64,000 nt of DNA, taken from Dietzia aurantiaca. Lineage in GTDB: Bacteria > Actinomycetota > Actinomycetes > Mycobacteriales > Mycobacteriaceae. The translations under genes and the position numbers were made by a program. This document shows positions 54,295-62,272 of the stretch, in pieces. How positions within the stretch are numbered: the first letter of the stretch is position 1; each line of letters begins with the position of its first letter. The stretch is taken from contig NZ_JAIFXZ010000007.1 of NCBI RefSeq assembly GCF_021033825.1, positions 21,756 through 85,755 of the forward strand. The letters run 5' to 3'. The notes under the pieces are model-generated. The model did not search any database, had not been told where the DNA came from, and saw nothing but the letters and a program-made list of their open reading frames with translations.

Positions 54295-57200
54295 CGCGCC
54301 CCGGGCCCCGACGCCCTGGCCGACGTCGCCCCGGGCCCCGACGCCCCGGCCGACGTCGCCATCGGCGCGGTCTCCGGCTGGACGACCGGGTTGGAGCCCT
54401 CCGGGTCGCCGGCCATGGCGGTCAGGAAGTCGGCGGCGTATTGCAGCATCTCGTCGTCGCGCGCCTTCTCGCCCCCCGCACCCGCGCGCGCGCCCGCCGC
54501 CTTGGGCAGCGGCAGGAGCACGGTCTTCTGCGTGGCCCGGTACTGCGCGGCCGGATACATGCGCTTGAGCCGCATCTGCTGGGAATCGAGCAGGTCGAGC
54601 GGGCCGACACGCAGCCGGGAACCGGCGATCACGATCTCGCGGACCCGGTACTTCTGCGCCACGAGCCGCAGCCGCGCCACGGACACCACGCGCCGCGCCT
54701 CGACGGGCAGCGGGCCGTACCGGTCGACGAGCTCCTCGACCACCGCGTCGATGTCGCCCGGCTCACGCGCCTGCGAGAGCTTGCGGTACGCCTCGAGCCG
54801 GAGCCGGTCGCCGTCCACGTACTCGGGCGGGATGAACGCGTCGACGGGCAACTCGATGCGGATCTCGCCGAGCTCCTCCTCCACCTCGACCTTCTCGCCG
54901 TCCGCGATCGCGCGGTACGCCTCCACCGCCTCGCCGACCAGACGGATGTAGAGGTCGAAGCCGACGCCCGCGATGTGCCCGGACTGCTCGGCGCCCAGCA
55001 CGTTGCCGGCCCCGCGCAGCTCGAGGTCCTTCATGGCCACGGCCATGCCGGCGCCGAGATCGTTGTTCTGGGCGATCGTGGCCAGCCGGTCGTAGGCGGT
55101 CTCGGTGAGGGTCTTCTCCGGGTCGTAGAGGAAGTAGGCGTAGCCGCGCTCGCGCGACCGGCCCACGCGCCCGCGCAGCTGGTGCATCTGCGACAACCCC
55201 AGCTGGTCGGAGCGGTCCACGATCAGGGTGTTGGCGTTGGAGATGTCCAGCCCGGTCTCGACGATGGTCGTACACACCAGCACGTCGTACTCGCGGTTCC
55301 AGAAGCCGCCGACCGTCTGCTCGAGCTGCTCCTCCCCCATCTGCCCGTGCGCCACCACCACGCGCGCCTCGGGCACGAGGTCCCGGATCCGGGCGGCCGT
55401 GGAGTCGATGGTCCGCACGCGGTTGTGCACGTAGAACACCTGCCCCTCGCGCAGGAGCTCACGGCGGATCGCAGCGGCGACGTGCTTGTCCGAGTAGGCG
55501 CCCACGTACGTCAGCACGGGCAGCCGCTCCTCGGGCGGGGTGAGGATCTGGCTCATCTCACGGATCCCGGCCAGCGACATCTCCAGCGTGCGCGGGATCG
55601 GGGTGGCGGACATGGTCAGCACGTCCACGTGGGTGCGCAGGGAGGTGATGTGCTCCTTGTGCTCCACGCCGAAGCGCTGCTCCTCGTCCACGATCACCAG
55701 GCCGAGGTTCTTCCAGCGCACACCCGTCGCGAGCAGACGGTGCGTTCCGATCACCACGTCGACCGTCCCGTCGGCGAGCCCGGCGAGGACCTCCTTGGCC
55801 TCGGCGTCCGAGGTGAAGCGGCTCAGGCCACGAATGGTCACGGGGAAGCCGGTCATCCGCTCGGTGAACGTGGCCAGGTGCTGCTGCGCGAGCAGCGTGG
55901 TGGGCACCAGCACCGCCACCTGGGTGCCGTCCTGCACAGCCTTGAACGCCGCCCGCACCGCGACCTCGGTCTTGCCGTAGCCCACATCGCCCACCACCAC
56001 GCGATCCATCGGCGCGGGCTTCTGCATATCCCCCTTGACCTCCTCGATCGCACTGAGCTGATCGATGGTCTCGGTGAACGGGAACGCGTCCTCCATCTCC
56101 CGCTGCCACGGGGTGTCCGGCCCGAACGCGCGCCCGGGCGCGGACTGCCGCTTGGCGTAGAGCTGGACGAGCTCGGTGGCGATCTCACGGACGGCCTTGC
56201 GGGCCTTGCGCTTGGTGTTCTGCCAGTCCGCGCCCCCCATCTTGGACAGCGTCGGCGCCTCACCGCCGACATAGCGGCTGAGCTGGCCGAGCGACTCCAT
56301 GGGCACGTACAGACGGTCCCCGGCGGCGCCGCGTTTGCCGGGCGCGTACTCGATCACCAGGTACTCGCGCCGCGACGAGCCGTCACCGCCGCGCACCTGC
56401 CGCTCGACCATCTCCACGAACCGGCCGATGCCGTGCTGGTCGTGGACCACCAGGTCCCCGGCCTTGAGCGCGAGAGGATCGACCTGGTTGCGGCGCTTGG
56501 AGTGTCGCGCCTTGGGACGTGCGGTGGCGCCGAGCCGGTTGCCGGTGAGGTCCGTCTCGGAGACGACGACGAGACCGTCACCGCCCGCGGCACCCTCACC
56601 GCCGATGAGCGCGAAGCCGGCGTGCAGGACCGCCTCGTAGATCGTCACCAACCCGGCGGCTGGCTCAGCGCCGGCCTCGACCGCGGTGGCCGGAACCTCC
56701 GCCTCGGCCAGGCGCTCCTTGACGCGGGCGACGGTGCCGTGGCCCGGGACCACGACCGCCGCCCGGCCCCCGCTGCCGACGAGCGCGCGCAGCCGGGTGA
56801 ACATGGCCTCCATCTCGGAGTCCTTGCCACGCGGTGAGGGCGGGTCGCCCGCCTCGACGGTGATGGTCAGGCCGTCCTCCGCCTCGGTGAGGAAGCCGCT
56901 CGGCACGAGCTGCCACCACGGCACGCCCGCCTCCTGCGCCTCCTCGCGGATCGCCGAGAACGTGCGGTACCCGGAGCCGGACAGATCCAGCGTCTCGCTG
57001 TCCACGGGGGCGTCGCCCCCCATGGTGGCCGCGGTCCACGAGGCCTCGAGGAACTCCCGGCCGGCGGCCGCCAGGTCACCTGCGCGACGGCGGACCTTGT
57101 CCGGGTCGCACACCACGACCCGGGTGCCCTCGGCCATGAGCATCGGCAGCGTGGCCATCTCGCCCGGCACCAGCACCGAGGTCAGCGCCTCCATACCGTC

Positions 57201-58040
57201 GCGCGGGATGCCCTCGGCCAGCGAATCGAGCAGCTCGACCAGCGTCGGATTGGCGTCGTGCTCGGTGGCCAGCTCGCGGGCCCGGGCGCGCACGCCCTCG
57301 TCCAGCAGCAGCTCGCGGCACGGGTAGAGCGTGGCCGATTCCTTCTCGCCCTCCGGCAGCGAGCGTTGGTCGGCCACCGAGAACTCGCGGATCTCGGCGA
57401 TCGTGTCGCCCTCGAACTCGATGCGCAGCGGATGATCCGCCGTCGTGGGGAACACGTCCACGATGCCGCCGCGCACCGCCACATCCCCGCGACTGGCCAC
57501 CATGTCCTCGCGCACATACGCGAACTCCGTCAGCTCCGTCAGCAGGTCCGTCGGATCGAGCTCCGCCCCCGTGACCAACCGGACCGGCTTCCGGCGGGCC
57601 GCCCCCGGCGAGATGGGCTGCACCACCGATCGCGCCGCCGCCACCACGACCCGCGGCGCGTGACCGGACATCACGGCGCTGAGCACCCTCAGGCGGCGAC
57701 CGATCGTGTCAGCCGCGGGCGAGAGACGTTCATGGGGCAGGGTCTCCCAGCTCGGGAACTGGGCCACCTCGTCGTCGTCATAAATCCCCGCCAGCTCGTC
57801 GGCCAGCTCCTCACACTCGCGCTCGGTGGCGGTGACCACCAGCAGCGGCGCCTCCTGCGCCAACGCCGTCACCAGGAACGGCCGCAGCGACTCCGGCGAG
57901 CGCACCACCGCCGCGTCCCGGTCCAGCCCGTCACGCAGGTCGGCCAGCGCCGGGTTCGCGAGAACAGCACCCGCCAGACCGGCGAGGGCTGCGGGAGCGC
58001 CCGCGGCGGGGATGTTCGTGGCGGTGGCGGTGGTGGTCAC
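54291..58040 (-). CDS. mfd: Transcription-repair coupling factor Mfd
   Basis: 1249 residues from GTG with CGGAGG upstream; a longer frame runs into the divergent promoter. Order: UvrB-homology N-terminal modules ([14 protein letters not shown]), the RNA-polymerase-binding domain with [13 protein letters not shown], the RecG-like motor with [11 protein letters not shown] (Walker A, ~680) and [13 protein letters not shown] (~782), QLRGRVGRS (motif VI) and a TRCF C-terminal domain. Mfd removes stalled RNA polymerase and recruits UvrA. The last ~22 residues come from a 30-bp tandem duplication (54301-54360) giving [10 protein letters not shown] / [10 protein letters not shown]. Confidence 0.97.
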   Translation of the reverse strand: MTTTATATNIPAAGAPAALAGLAGAVLANPALADLRDGLDRDAAVVRSPESLRPFLVTALAQEAPLLVVTATERECEELADELAGIYDDDEVAQFPSWETLPHERLSPAADTIGRRLRVLSAVMSGHAPRVVVAAARSVVQPISPGAARRKPVRLVTGAELDPTDLLTELTEFAYVREDMVASRGDVAVRGGIVDVFPTTADHPLRIEFEGDTIAEIREFSVADQRSLPEGEKESATLYPCRELLLDEGVRARARELATEHDANPTLVELLDSLAEGIPRDGMEALTSVLVPGEMATLPMLMAEGTRVVVCDPDKVRRRAGDLAAAGREFLEASWTAATMGGDAPVDSETLDLSGSGYRTFSAIREEAQEAGVPWWQLVPSGFLTEAEDGLTITVEAGDPPSPRGKDSEMEAMFTRLRALVGSGGRAAVVVPGHGTVARVKERLAEAEVPATAVEAGAEPAAGLVTIYEAVLHAGFALIGGEGAAGGDGLVVVSETDLTGNRLGATARPKARHSKRRNQVDPLALKAGDLVVHDQHGIGRFVEMVERQVRGGDGSSRREYLVIEYAPGKRGAAGDRLYVPMESLGQLSRYVGGEAPTLSKMGGADWQNTKRKARKAVREIATELVQLYAKRQSAPGRAFGPDTPWQREMEDAFPFTETIDQLSAIEEVKGDMQKPAPMDRVVVGDVGYGKTEVAVRAAFKAVQDGTQVAVLVPTTLLAQQHLATFTERMTGFPVTIRGLSRFTSDAEAKEVLAGLADGTVDVVIGTHRLLATGVRWKNLGLVIVDEEQRFGVEHKEHITSLRTHVDVLTMSATPIPRTLEMSLAGIREMSQILTPPEERLPVLTYVGAYSDKHVAAAIRRELLREGQVFYVHNRVRTIDSTAARIRDLVPEARVVVAHGQMGEEQLEQTVGGFWNREYDVLVCTTIVETGLDISNANTLIVDRSDQLGLSQMHQLRGRVGRSRERGYAYFLYDPEKTLTETAYDRLATIAQNNDLGAGMAVAMKDLELRGAGNVLGAEQSGHIAGVGFDLYIRLVGEAVEAYRAIADGEKVEVEEELGEIRIELPVDAFIPPEYVDGDRLRLEAYRKLSQAREPGDIDAVVEELVDRYGPLPVEARRVVSVARLRLVAQKYRVREIVIAGSRLRVGPLDLLDSQQMRLKRMYPAAQYRATQKTVLLPLPKAAGARAGAGGEKARDDEMLQYAADFLTAMAGDPEGSNPVVQPETAPMATSAGASGPGATSARASGPGAR
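54301..54360. repeat. 30-bp tandem duplication in the 3' end of mfd
   Basis: Two units of 30 bp with one mismatch, in frame, adding a second ten-residue Ala/Ser/Gly/Pro unit to the Mfd C-terminus. Confidence 0.9.
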
Positions 58041-58131
58041 GCGTGTTCTGCCTCCGGGTGAGAAACGGTGCGCCGAGACCGACGCACGATCTCTCAGTCT
58101 AGAGGCGGCGGCGCGCCGGTACCCTGTGCCT

Positions 58132-58833
58132 ATGCGCGAGACCACAGACGCCGAGCACGTCGACCCCGCCGACGAGCCGGCCGGCCCGGTGACCATCGCC
58201 CCGATCGCCACCGACGAGGCGCCGGTCGACCGGGGCGACGTGGGCTCGCGACTGTTCACCGACCGGTGGATCGGCGTGCTGCTGGCCATCGGCTCCGCCC
58301 TCGCGCTGCTCGCGTCGTTCCAGCTGAGTCTCGACAAGATCCGGCTGCTGGAGAACCCGGACTACACACCGGCCTGCAACTTCTCCATCCTGATGAGCTG
58401 CAAGAGCGTCATCAACTCCGAGCAGGGCGCGGCGTTCGGGTTCCCCAACCCGTTCATCGGGCTGATCGGCTACGGCATCGTGATCGCGATCGGTGTGGCC
58501 GCCGCGTCCGGCGTGCGGTTCCCGCGCTGGTACTGGGTGGGCGCGCTGCTCGGCCTGACGTTCGCCGCCGGGTTCGTGCACTGGCTGGCGTTCCAGTCGA
58601 TCTTCGAGATCCAGGTGCTGTGCCCGTGGTGCATGGTCGTGTGGGCCACCACCATCCCCATGTTCTGGTACACGCTGCTGCACGTGCTGGGCAAACTCAC
58701 CCGCGCCGGCTGGGTCCGGGCGCTGCAGAGCTGGCACCTCGTGCCCGTCGTGATCTGGTATCTGTCCGTCGCCGGGATCATCCTGTGGGCATTCTGGGAC
58801 TTCTACTGGGCGGACTTCTTCGCCAACCTCTGA
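58132..58833 (+). CDS. Vitamin K epoxide reductase (VKOR) family protein
   Basis: 233 residues with five membrane helices. The active-site pair is in [10 protein letters not shown] (CxxC), and the shuttle Cys pair in [13 protein letters not shown]. Actinobacterial VKOR reoxidises the DsbA-type thiol oxidase using menaquinone, driving disulfide formation outside the membrane. It is divergent from mfd. Confidence 0.93.
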   Translation: MRETTDAEHVDPADEPAGPVTIAPIATDEAPVDRGDVGSRLFTDRWIGVLLAIGSALALLASFQLSLDKIRLLENPDYTPACNFSILMSCKSVINSEQGAAFGFPNPFIGLIGYGIVIAIGVAAASGVRFPRWYWVGALLGLTFAAGFVHWLAFQSIFEIQVLCPWCMVVWATTIPMFWYTLLHVLGKLTRAGWVRALQSWHLVPVVIWYLSVAGIILWAFWDFYWADFFANL

Positions 58834-58993
58834 GCCGGCGGCCTCGCCCTGCGCTCCCGCCGGCGTCGGCGGCCACCCGCAGGCACCGGCGCGCGCTGCC
58901 GACACCCGCGGACACCGGCGGATACCTACTAGAGTCCAATGCCTCACAGTGGACTGCCGTAGATCCGAATTGCGGGCATGATCACTAGGCGTA

Positions 58994-59008
58994 CGGGCTG
59001 AGAGCCCG
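58994..59008 (+). promoter_or_regulatory. Small hairpin in leader of the HdeD-like gene
   Basis: CGGGCT-GAG-AGCCCG lies 20 bp before the start codon, next to the ribosome site GAGAGG. It could affect translation or be an operator; no T-run follows. Confidence 0.35.
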
Positions 59009-59028
59009 CTGACAGAGAGGTGGAAGCA

Positions 59029-59598
59029 ATGATCACGTCCCTCACCCGTAACTGGTGGGTCCAGCTGATCCGCGGTGTCCTGGCGCTCGTCCTCGGCATC
59101 ACCGCGCTGGTCGCCCCCGGCTCGAGCCTCACGCTCGCCGTGTTCCTCGTGGCGGCGTTCGCGATCGCCGACGGCGCCATGACCATCACCACGGGCCTGG
59201 GGCTGCGCGGGCACAGTGGCTCCTCGAACCTGTTCATCGGGGGCGGCGCACTCTTCATCGTGCTCGGCCTCGTGGTGCTGTTCTGGCCGTCCATCACCGT
59301 GACCGCGCTGGTCCTGCTCTTCGCGATCTGGCTGATCGCCTCCGGTGCGCTGCTGGCCTACGGCGCGTCCACCCTCCGGACGGTCGTCGCCAACGCGTGG
59401 ATCATGGGCGCGGTCGGCGTTGTGATCGCCGTGGTGGGACTCGGCCTGGCACTGTTCGGCCCGTCGACCATCGAGAACTTCCTGCCGTTCGCCGGCTGGT
59501 TCGGCGTGATCGTCGGTCTGATCATGATCGCGGTCTCGCTCCGCCTGCGCAGCGACGCCGCCAAGCTTCCGAGCGCCCCGGTGGCCGACGAGGTCTGA
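59029..59598 (+). CDS. HdeD/DUF308-family membrane protein
   Basis: 189 residues from ATG with AGAGAGG 9 bp upstream (a GTG 9 bp earlier is less well placed). Six membrane helices in three pairs: WVQLIRGVLALVLGITALV, FAIADGAMTITTG, FIGGGALFIVLGLVVLFWPS, VLLFAIWLIASGALLAYGA, IMGAVGVVIAVVGLGLALFG and a last helix. This is the repeat pattern of HdeD (acid-resistance) and DUF308 proteins. The exact role in actinobacteria is unknown. Confidence 0.9.
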   Translation: MITSLTRNWWVQLIRGVLALVLGITALVAPGSSLTLAVFLVAAFAIADGAMTITTGLGLRGHSGSSNLFIGGGALFIVLGLVVLFWPSITVTALVLLFAIWLIASGALLAYGASTLRTVVANAWIMGAVGVVIAVVGLGLALFGPSTIENFLPFAGWFGVIVGLIMIAVSLRLRSDAAKLPSAPVADEV

Positions 59599-59623
59599 GT
59601 TCCGTCTACTGCGGGCGTCCTTG

Positions 59624-59803
59624 TCAGTGCTGGATCACCGGGCGGCCGTCCGGGCCCAGCAACGCGGTCAGGCCCCCCGAGTTTCCGCCGGAGCGCCACA
59701 TGTAGCAGACGCCGGTCTGGACATCGCGGAAGATCTCGACGGTGTCCATGAAGCTCATCTTCTCCGAGTGGACCTTCTCAAACCGCTTCTCGTTCTTGGT
59801 CAT
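59624..59803 (-). CDS. DUF6440-like small protein, 59 residues
   Basis: ATG at 59803 reads MTKNEKRFEKVHSEKMSF, then EIFRDVQTGVCYMWRSGGN and GGLTALLGPDGRPVIQH. The pattern KRFEKV...DVQTGVCY...GGLTALLGPDGRPVI fits the DUF6440 family, usually found as short proteins with a regulatory or unknown role. It is convergent with the HdeD-like gene, 25 bp away. Confidence 0.8.
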   Translation of the reverse strand: MTKNEKRFEKVHSEKMSFMDTVEIFRDVQTGVCYMWRSGGNSGGLTALLGPDGRPVIQH

Positions 59804-59885
59804 GGGTCGATCGTGTCATCCGTCGAGTCGTACGAAGGAGTTTTGACGACGACGAGGTCCGGGCTCGCGATTCACTGCCGACTTT

Positions 59886-59952
59886 GTCGTCACCACTGCG
59901 GTGACACCGCGTGTCCGCCGCAGTGGTGACGACCAAGATCGCAGTAGTGACG
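59886..59952. repeat. Inverted repeat (16-bp perfect arms) plus partial third copy
   Basis: GTCGTCACCACTGCGG (59886-59901) and CCGCAGTGGTGACGAC (59918-59933) are perfect complements with a 16-base loop. A further half-copy, CGCAGTAGTGACGAC, follows at 59938-59952. The flank TTTGTCG-CACCACTGCG resembles the start of the 77-bp repeats near 50486. It lies upstream of the DUF4287 gene and may be a repeat element or a regulatory hairpin. Confidence 0.8.
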
Positions 59953-60031
59953 ACCAACCGAGGTCGGTCGTCCCGGAACTGCGTGATAATCGACGGCACA
60001 CCGCCGGTCCAGTCACCACTCACGGAATCGC

Positions 60032-60322
60032 ATGTCCTTCCAGGCGTACCTCGACACCATCGAGAAGAAGACCGGGCTCACGCCGCGCGAGCTCGTGGAC
60101 AAGGCGTCGGAGAAGGGCTTCGGTCCAGGAACGAAGGCCGGACCGATCCTGGCCTGGCTCAAGGAGGACTTCGACCTCGGGCGCGGCCACGGCATGGCCC
60201 TGGTCCACGTGATCACCAAGGGACCCGAGATCAGCGATAAGCACGTCGGCACCGGTGGCTCGCACGCGGACGCCTCCGCCACGCTCTGGCTCGACGGCGC
60301 GGCCACCAACCCGGATCGCTGA
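60032..60322 (+). CDS. DUF4287-family protein
   Basis: 96 residues. It begins MSFQAYLDTIEKKTGLTPRE, then FGPGTKAGPILAWLKEDFDLGRGHGMALVHVI (shown as GPGTKAGPILAWL and LGRGHGMALVHV), the DUF4287 pattern. Members are small, soluble and helical, possibly nucleic-acid or ligand binding; function unknown. It stands alone after the inverted-repeat region. Confidence 0.88.
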   Translation: MSFQAYLDTIEKKTGLTPRELVDKASEKGFGPGTKAGPILAWLKEDFDLGRGHGMALVHVITKGPEISDKHVGTGGSHADASATLWLDGAATNPDR

Positions 60323-60346
60323 CCGGGTGACCACGCTGCGCGACCG

Positions 60347-61021
60347 TCACACGATCCGCATCCGGGTGTGGGATCGGGACAGCTCGTAGGTCTTGACAAG
60401 CCAGAAAGTGGCAAACGCGAAGAGCGTCGCCGATTCGACGACGAACAACGCGGCGGTGGACTCCCACAACCACGCCATGAGCAGTGCGGCAGCCGGAAGC
60501 ACGAGAAGCAGGACCACCAACGTCCGGTAGGTCACGCGGTACCTCTGCTGCACACCGGGATCGGGAAGAGAGCTGATGGTCTCGGACCCGTAGAAGACGA
60601 TCGACAGTGCTGCCAGGACGAAAAACGCCACTGCGGCCACCGCGTGGATGACGCTCACCGGACTCAGCCCCGGTAGCGCCGGATCCACGGTCGGAAACAG
60701 GGCCACGACAATAGCGAGAGTGCCTGCGGCATTGAGCAGCCGGTTCTCACCGCGCGTATATCCGCGGTACGCCACCAGCGCCACACCGATCGCCACCAGC
60801 GTTCCCACGACAAGCCCGCTCGCCGGCGTGTAGTAGAAGGCGCTGATCGAATCCCTCATGGCCAGGTCGGGGTCGAGAGCCACCCAGGCGAGAAGCGCGA
60901 CCGGGAGGGCGATCGCGCCGCCGGCGATGACCATCCGGAGGACGAAGTACGTCTCGACCACGTAGTCCGCCGGTGCCTCACAGAAGGTGGCGGAGTCGCC
61001 TTGAACCTCGCGTCCGCTCAT
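60347..61021 (-). CDS. Six-helix membrane protein of unknown function
   Basis: 224 residues. Six hydrophobic segments (about 28-48, 66-90, 97-114, 125-145, 163-185 and 190-210). The sequence between helices 1 and 2, DSISAFYYTPASGLVVGTLV, recurs in actinobacterial membrane proteins that I cannot name. A short tail (SRSHTRMRIV) is cytosolic. It is convergent with the DUF4287 gene. Confidence 0.8.
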   Translation of the reverse strand: MSGREVQGDSATFCEAPADYVVETYFVLRMVIAGGAIALPVALLAWVALDPDLAMRDSISAFYYTPASGLVVGTLVAIGVALVAYRGYTRGENRLLNAAGTLAIVVALFPTVDPALPGLSPVSVIHAVAAVAFFVLAALSIVFYGSETISSLPDPGVQQRYRVTYRTLVVLLLVLPAAALLMAWLWESTAALFVVESATLFAFATFWLVKTYELSRSHTRMRIV

Positions 61022-61045
61022 GGGCCCGCATCCCTTCCAGGGCGC

Positions 61046-61759
61046 TCAGGGCTGGGCCGGCCCCGGGCGCAGATCGCGCCCGGCCGAGTCGCCGGCCGGA
61101 TGACTGTGGCCCGAGTACTTCTCCATGACCCCGGACTCGAGCGACGGCGCGGGGTCCAGATGAGTCAGGCCGTTGTAGCAGAGATTGACGATATGCGCGG
61201 CCACCTCCTCCTTGGACGGAGTGCGCTCATCAAGCCACCATTGCGCGGTGCCGGACACCATGCCGACCAGGGCCTGGGCATAGACGTTCGTAGTGATCGG
61301 ATCGAACCCGCGGGCCACGAACTCCTCCTCGAGGATGTAGGTGACACTGGCCGTGGCGTCGTTTAGCAGCGTCGAGTACGAGCCGCCGTTGTTCAGCGAC
61401 GAATCACGCACCAGGATCCGGAACCCGTCGGTGCGCTCCTCCACGTAGCGCAGCAGTGCCATCGCGGCGCGCTCGATGCGGCGGCGCGACCCCTCGCCCT
61501 CCAACGCCTCGGTGATCTCGGCACCCAGATAGGCCAGCTCGCGGTCGCACACCACCGCGTACAGGCCCTCCTTACCGCCGAAGTGCTCGTAGACGACCGG
61601 CTTGGACACGCCCGCGACCGACGCGATCTCCTCCACGGTGGCCGCGTCGTAGCCGTACTCGGCGAAGATCCGGCGGCCCACCTCGACCAACTGCTGGCGG
61701 CGCTTTGCCGCTGACATCCTGGTACGCGGCGCCGGCGTCATTTCCGACTGACCTGTCAT
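61046..61759 (-). CDS. TetR-family regulator (Rv1019-like)
   Basis: 237 residues. The helix-turn-helix (~18-65) reads QQLVEVGRRIFAEYGYDAAT, then VEEIASVAGVSKPVVYEHFGGKEGLY. The C-terminal domain has the TetR ligand-pocket helices and a Pro/Gly-rich tail. In M. tuberculosis a TetR gene (Rv1019) precedes mfd, so this is the core-genome copy. Target unknown. Confidence 0.9.
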   Translation of the reverse strand: MTGQSEMTPAPRTRMSAAKRRQQLVEVGRRIFAEYGYDAATVEEIASVAGVSKPVVYEHFGGKEGLYAVVCDRELAYLGAEITEALEGEGSRRRIERAAMALLRYVEERTDGFRILVRDSSLNNGGSYSTLLNDATASVTYILEEEFVARGFDPITTNVYAQALVGMVSGTAQWWLDERTPSKEEVAAHIVNLCYNGLTHLDPAPSLESGVMEKYSGHSHPAGDSAGRDLRPGPAQP

Positions 61760-61929
61760 GTGGTGTGGCCTCCCTCGACACGGAAAAGCCTAGTCGGAGC
61801 ATCGGGCGTGGCCGACCGATCGGTGGCCGGACTACCCCGTGTGAGCCTGGCCACCCACCCCGCAAACAGGCACGCGGCGGTGGGGCCGTGCTCGTATGCC
61901 AGACTGGTGCTGGCCCGCTCGCGGGCCGT

Positions 61930-62001
61930 TCCCCCGTGGTGTAATCGGCAACACTCCTGATTTTGGTTCAGGCATTTCAGGTTCGAGTCCTGGCGGGGGA
62001 G
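61930..62001 (+). tRNA. tRNA-Gln (UUG)
   Basis: Acceptor TCCCCCG/CGGGGGA with G73, anticodon arm CCTGA-TTTTGGT-TCAGG with anticodon UUG, and T arm CAGGTTCGAGTCCTG. 72 bases; CCA is not encoded. Confidence 0.95.
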
Positions 62002-62050
62002 CACAAACTTAGTGGCCGCGCCTTTCCCAACCGCCGACGCCGCCGAGCCG

Positions 62051-62272
62051 TCAGAAGATCCCGCCGAAGATCCCCACCGCGAGCACCAGCAGCACGATGC
62101 CGATGATCGCCAGGACCGCCAGCACGGGCTGCCGGCCGCGGCGCGGGGTCCGTTCGACCTCCGCGTCGGGCCCGAAGCCGGCGTGCTCGTCCTGACGGAA
62201 GTTCGGATCCGGTCCGGGGCGGAAGTCCGGTTCGCGGCCGCCGTTTCCACCGGGCGTGTTCGGTGCGCTCAT
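62051..62272 (-). CDS. Small tail-anchored membrane protein
   Basis: 73 residues. A polar, Gly/Pro/Asp-rich N-terminus (NTPGGNGGREPDFRPGPDPN) is followed by a basic patch and a single C-terminal helix (QPVLAVLAIIGIVLLVLAVG). Similar small proteins are common in mycolic-acid bacteria, with unknown role. The start overlaps the stop of the poxB-type gene by 3 bases, so they are co-translated. Confidence 0.75.
   Translation of the reverse strand: MSAPNTPGGNGGREPDFRPGPDPNFRQDEHAGFGPDAEVERTPRRGRQPVLAVLAIIGIVLLVLAVGIFGGIF

Noticed and set aside
54441-56837. Long open frame of about 800 codons on the plus strand inside mfd
   Set aside because: It is the antisense shadow of the high-GC mfd gene, with low-complexity composition and no domain.
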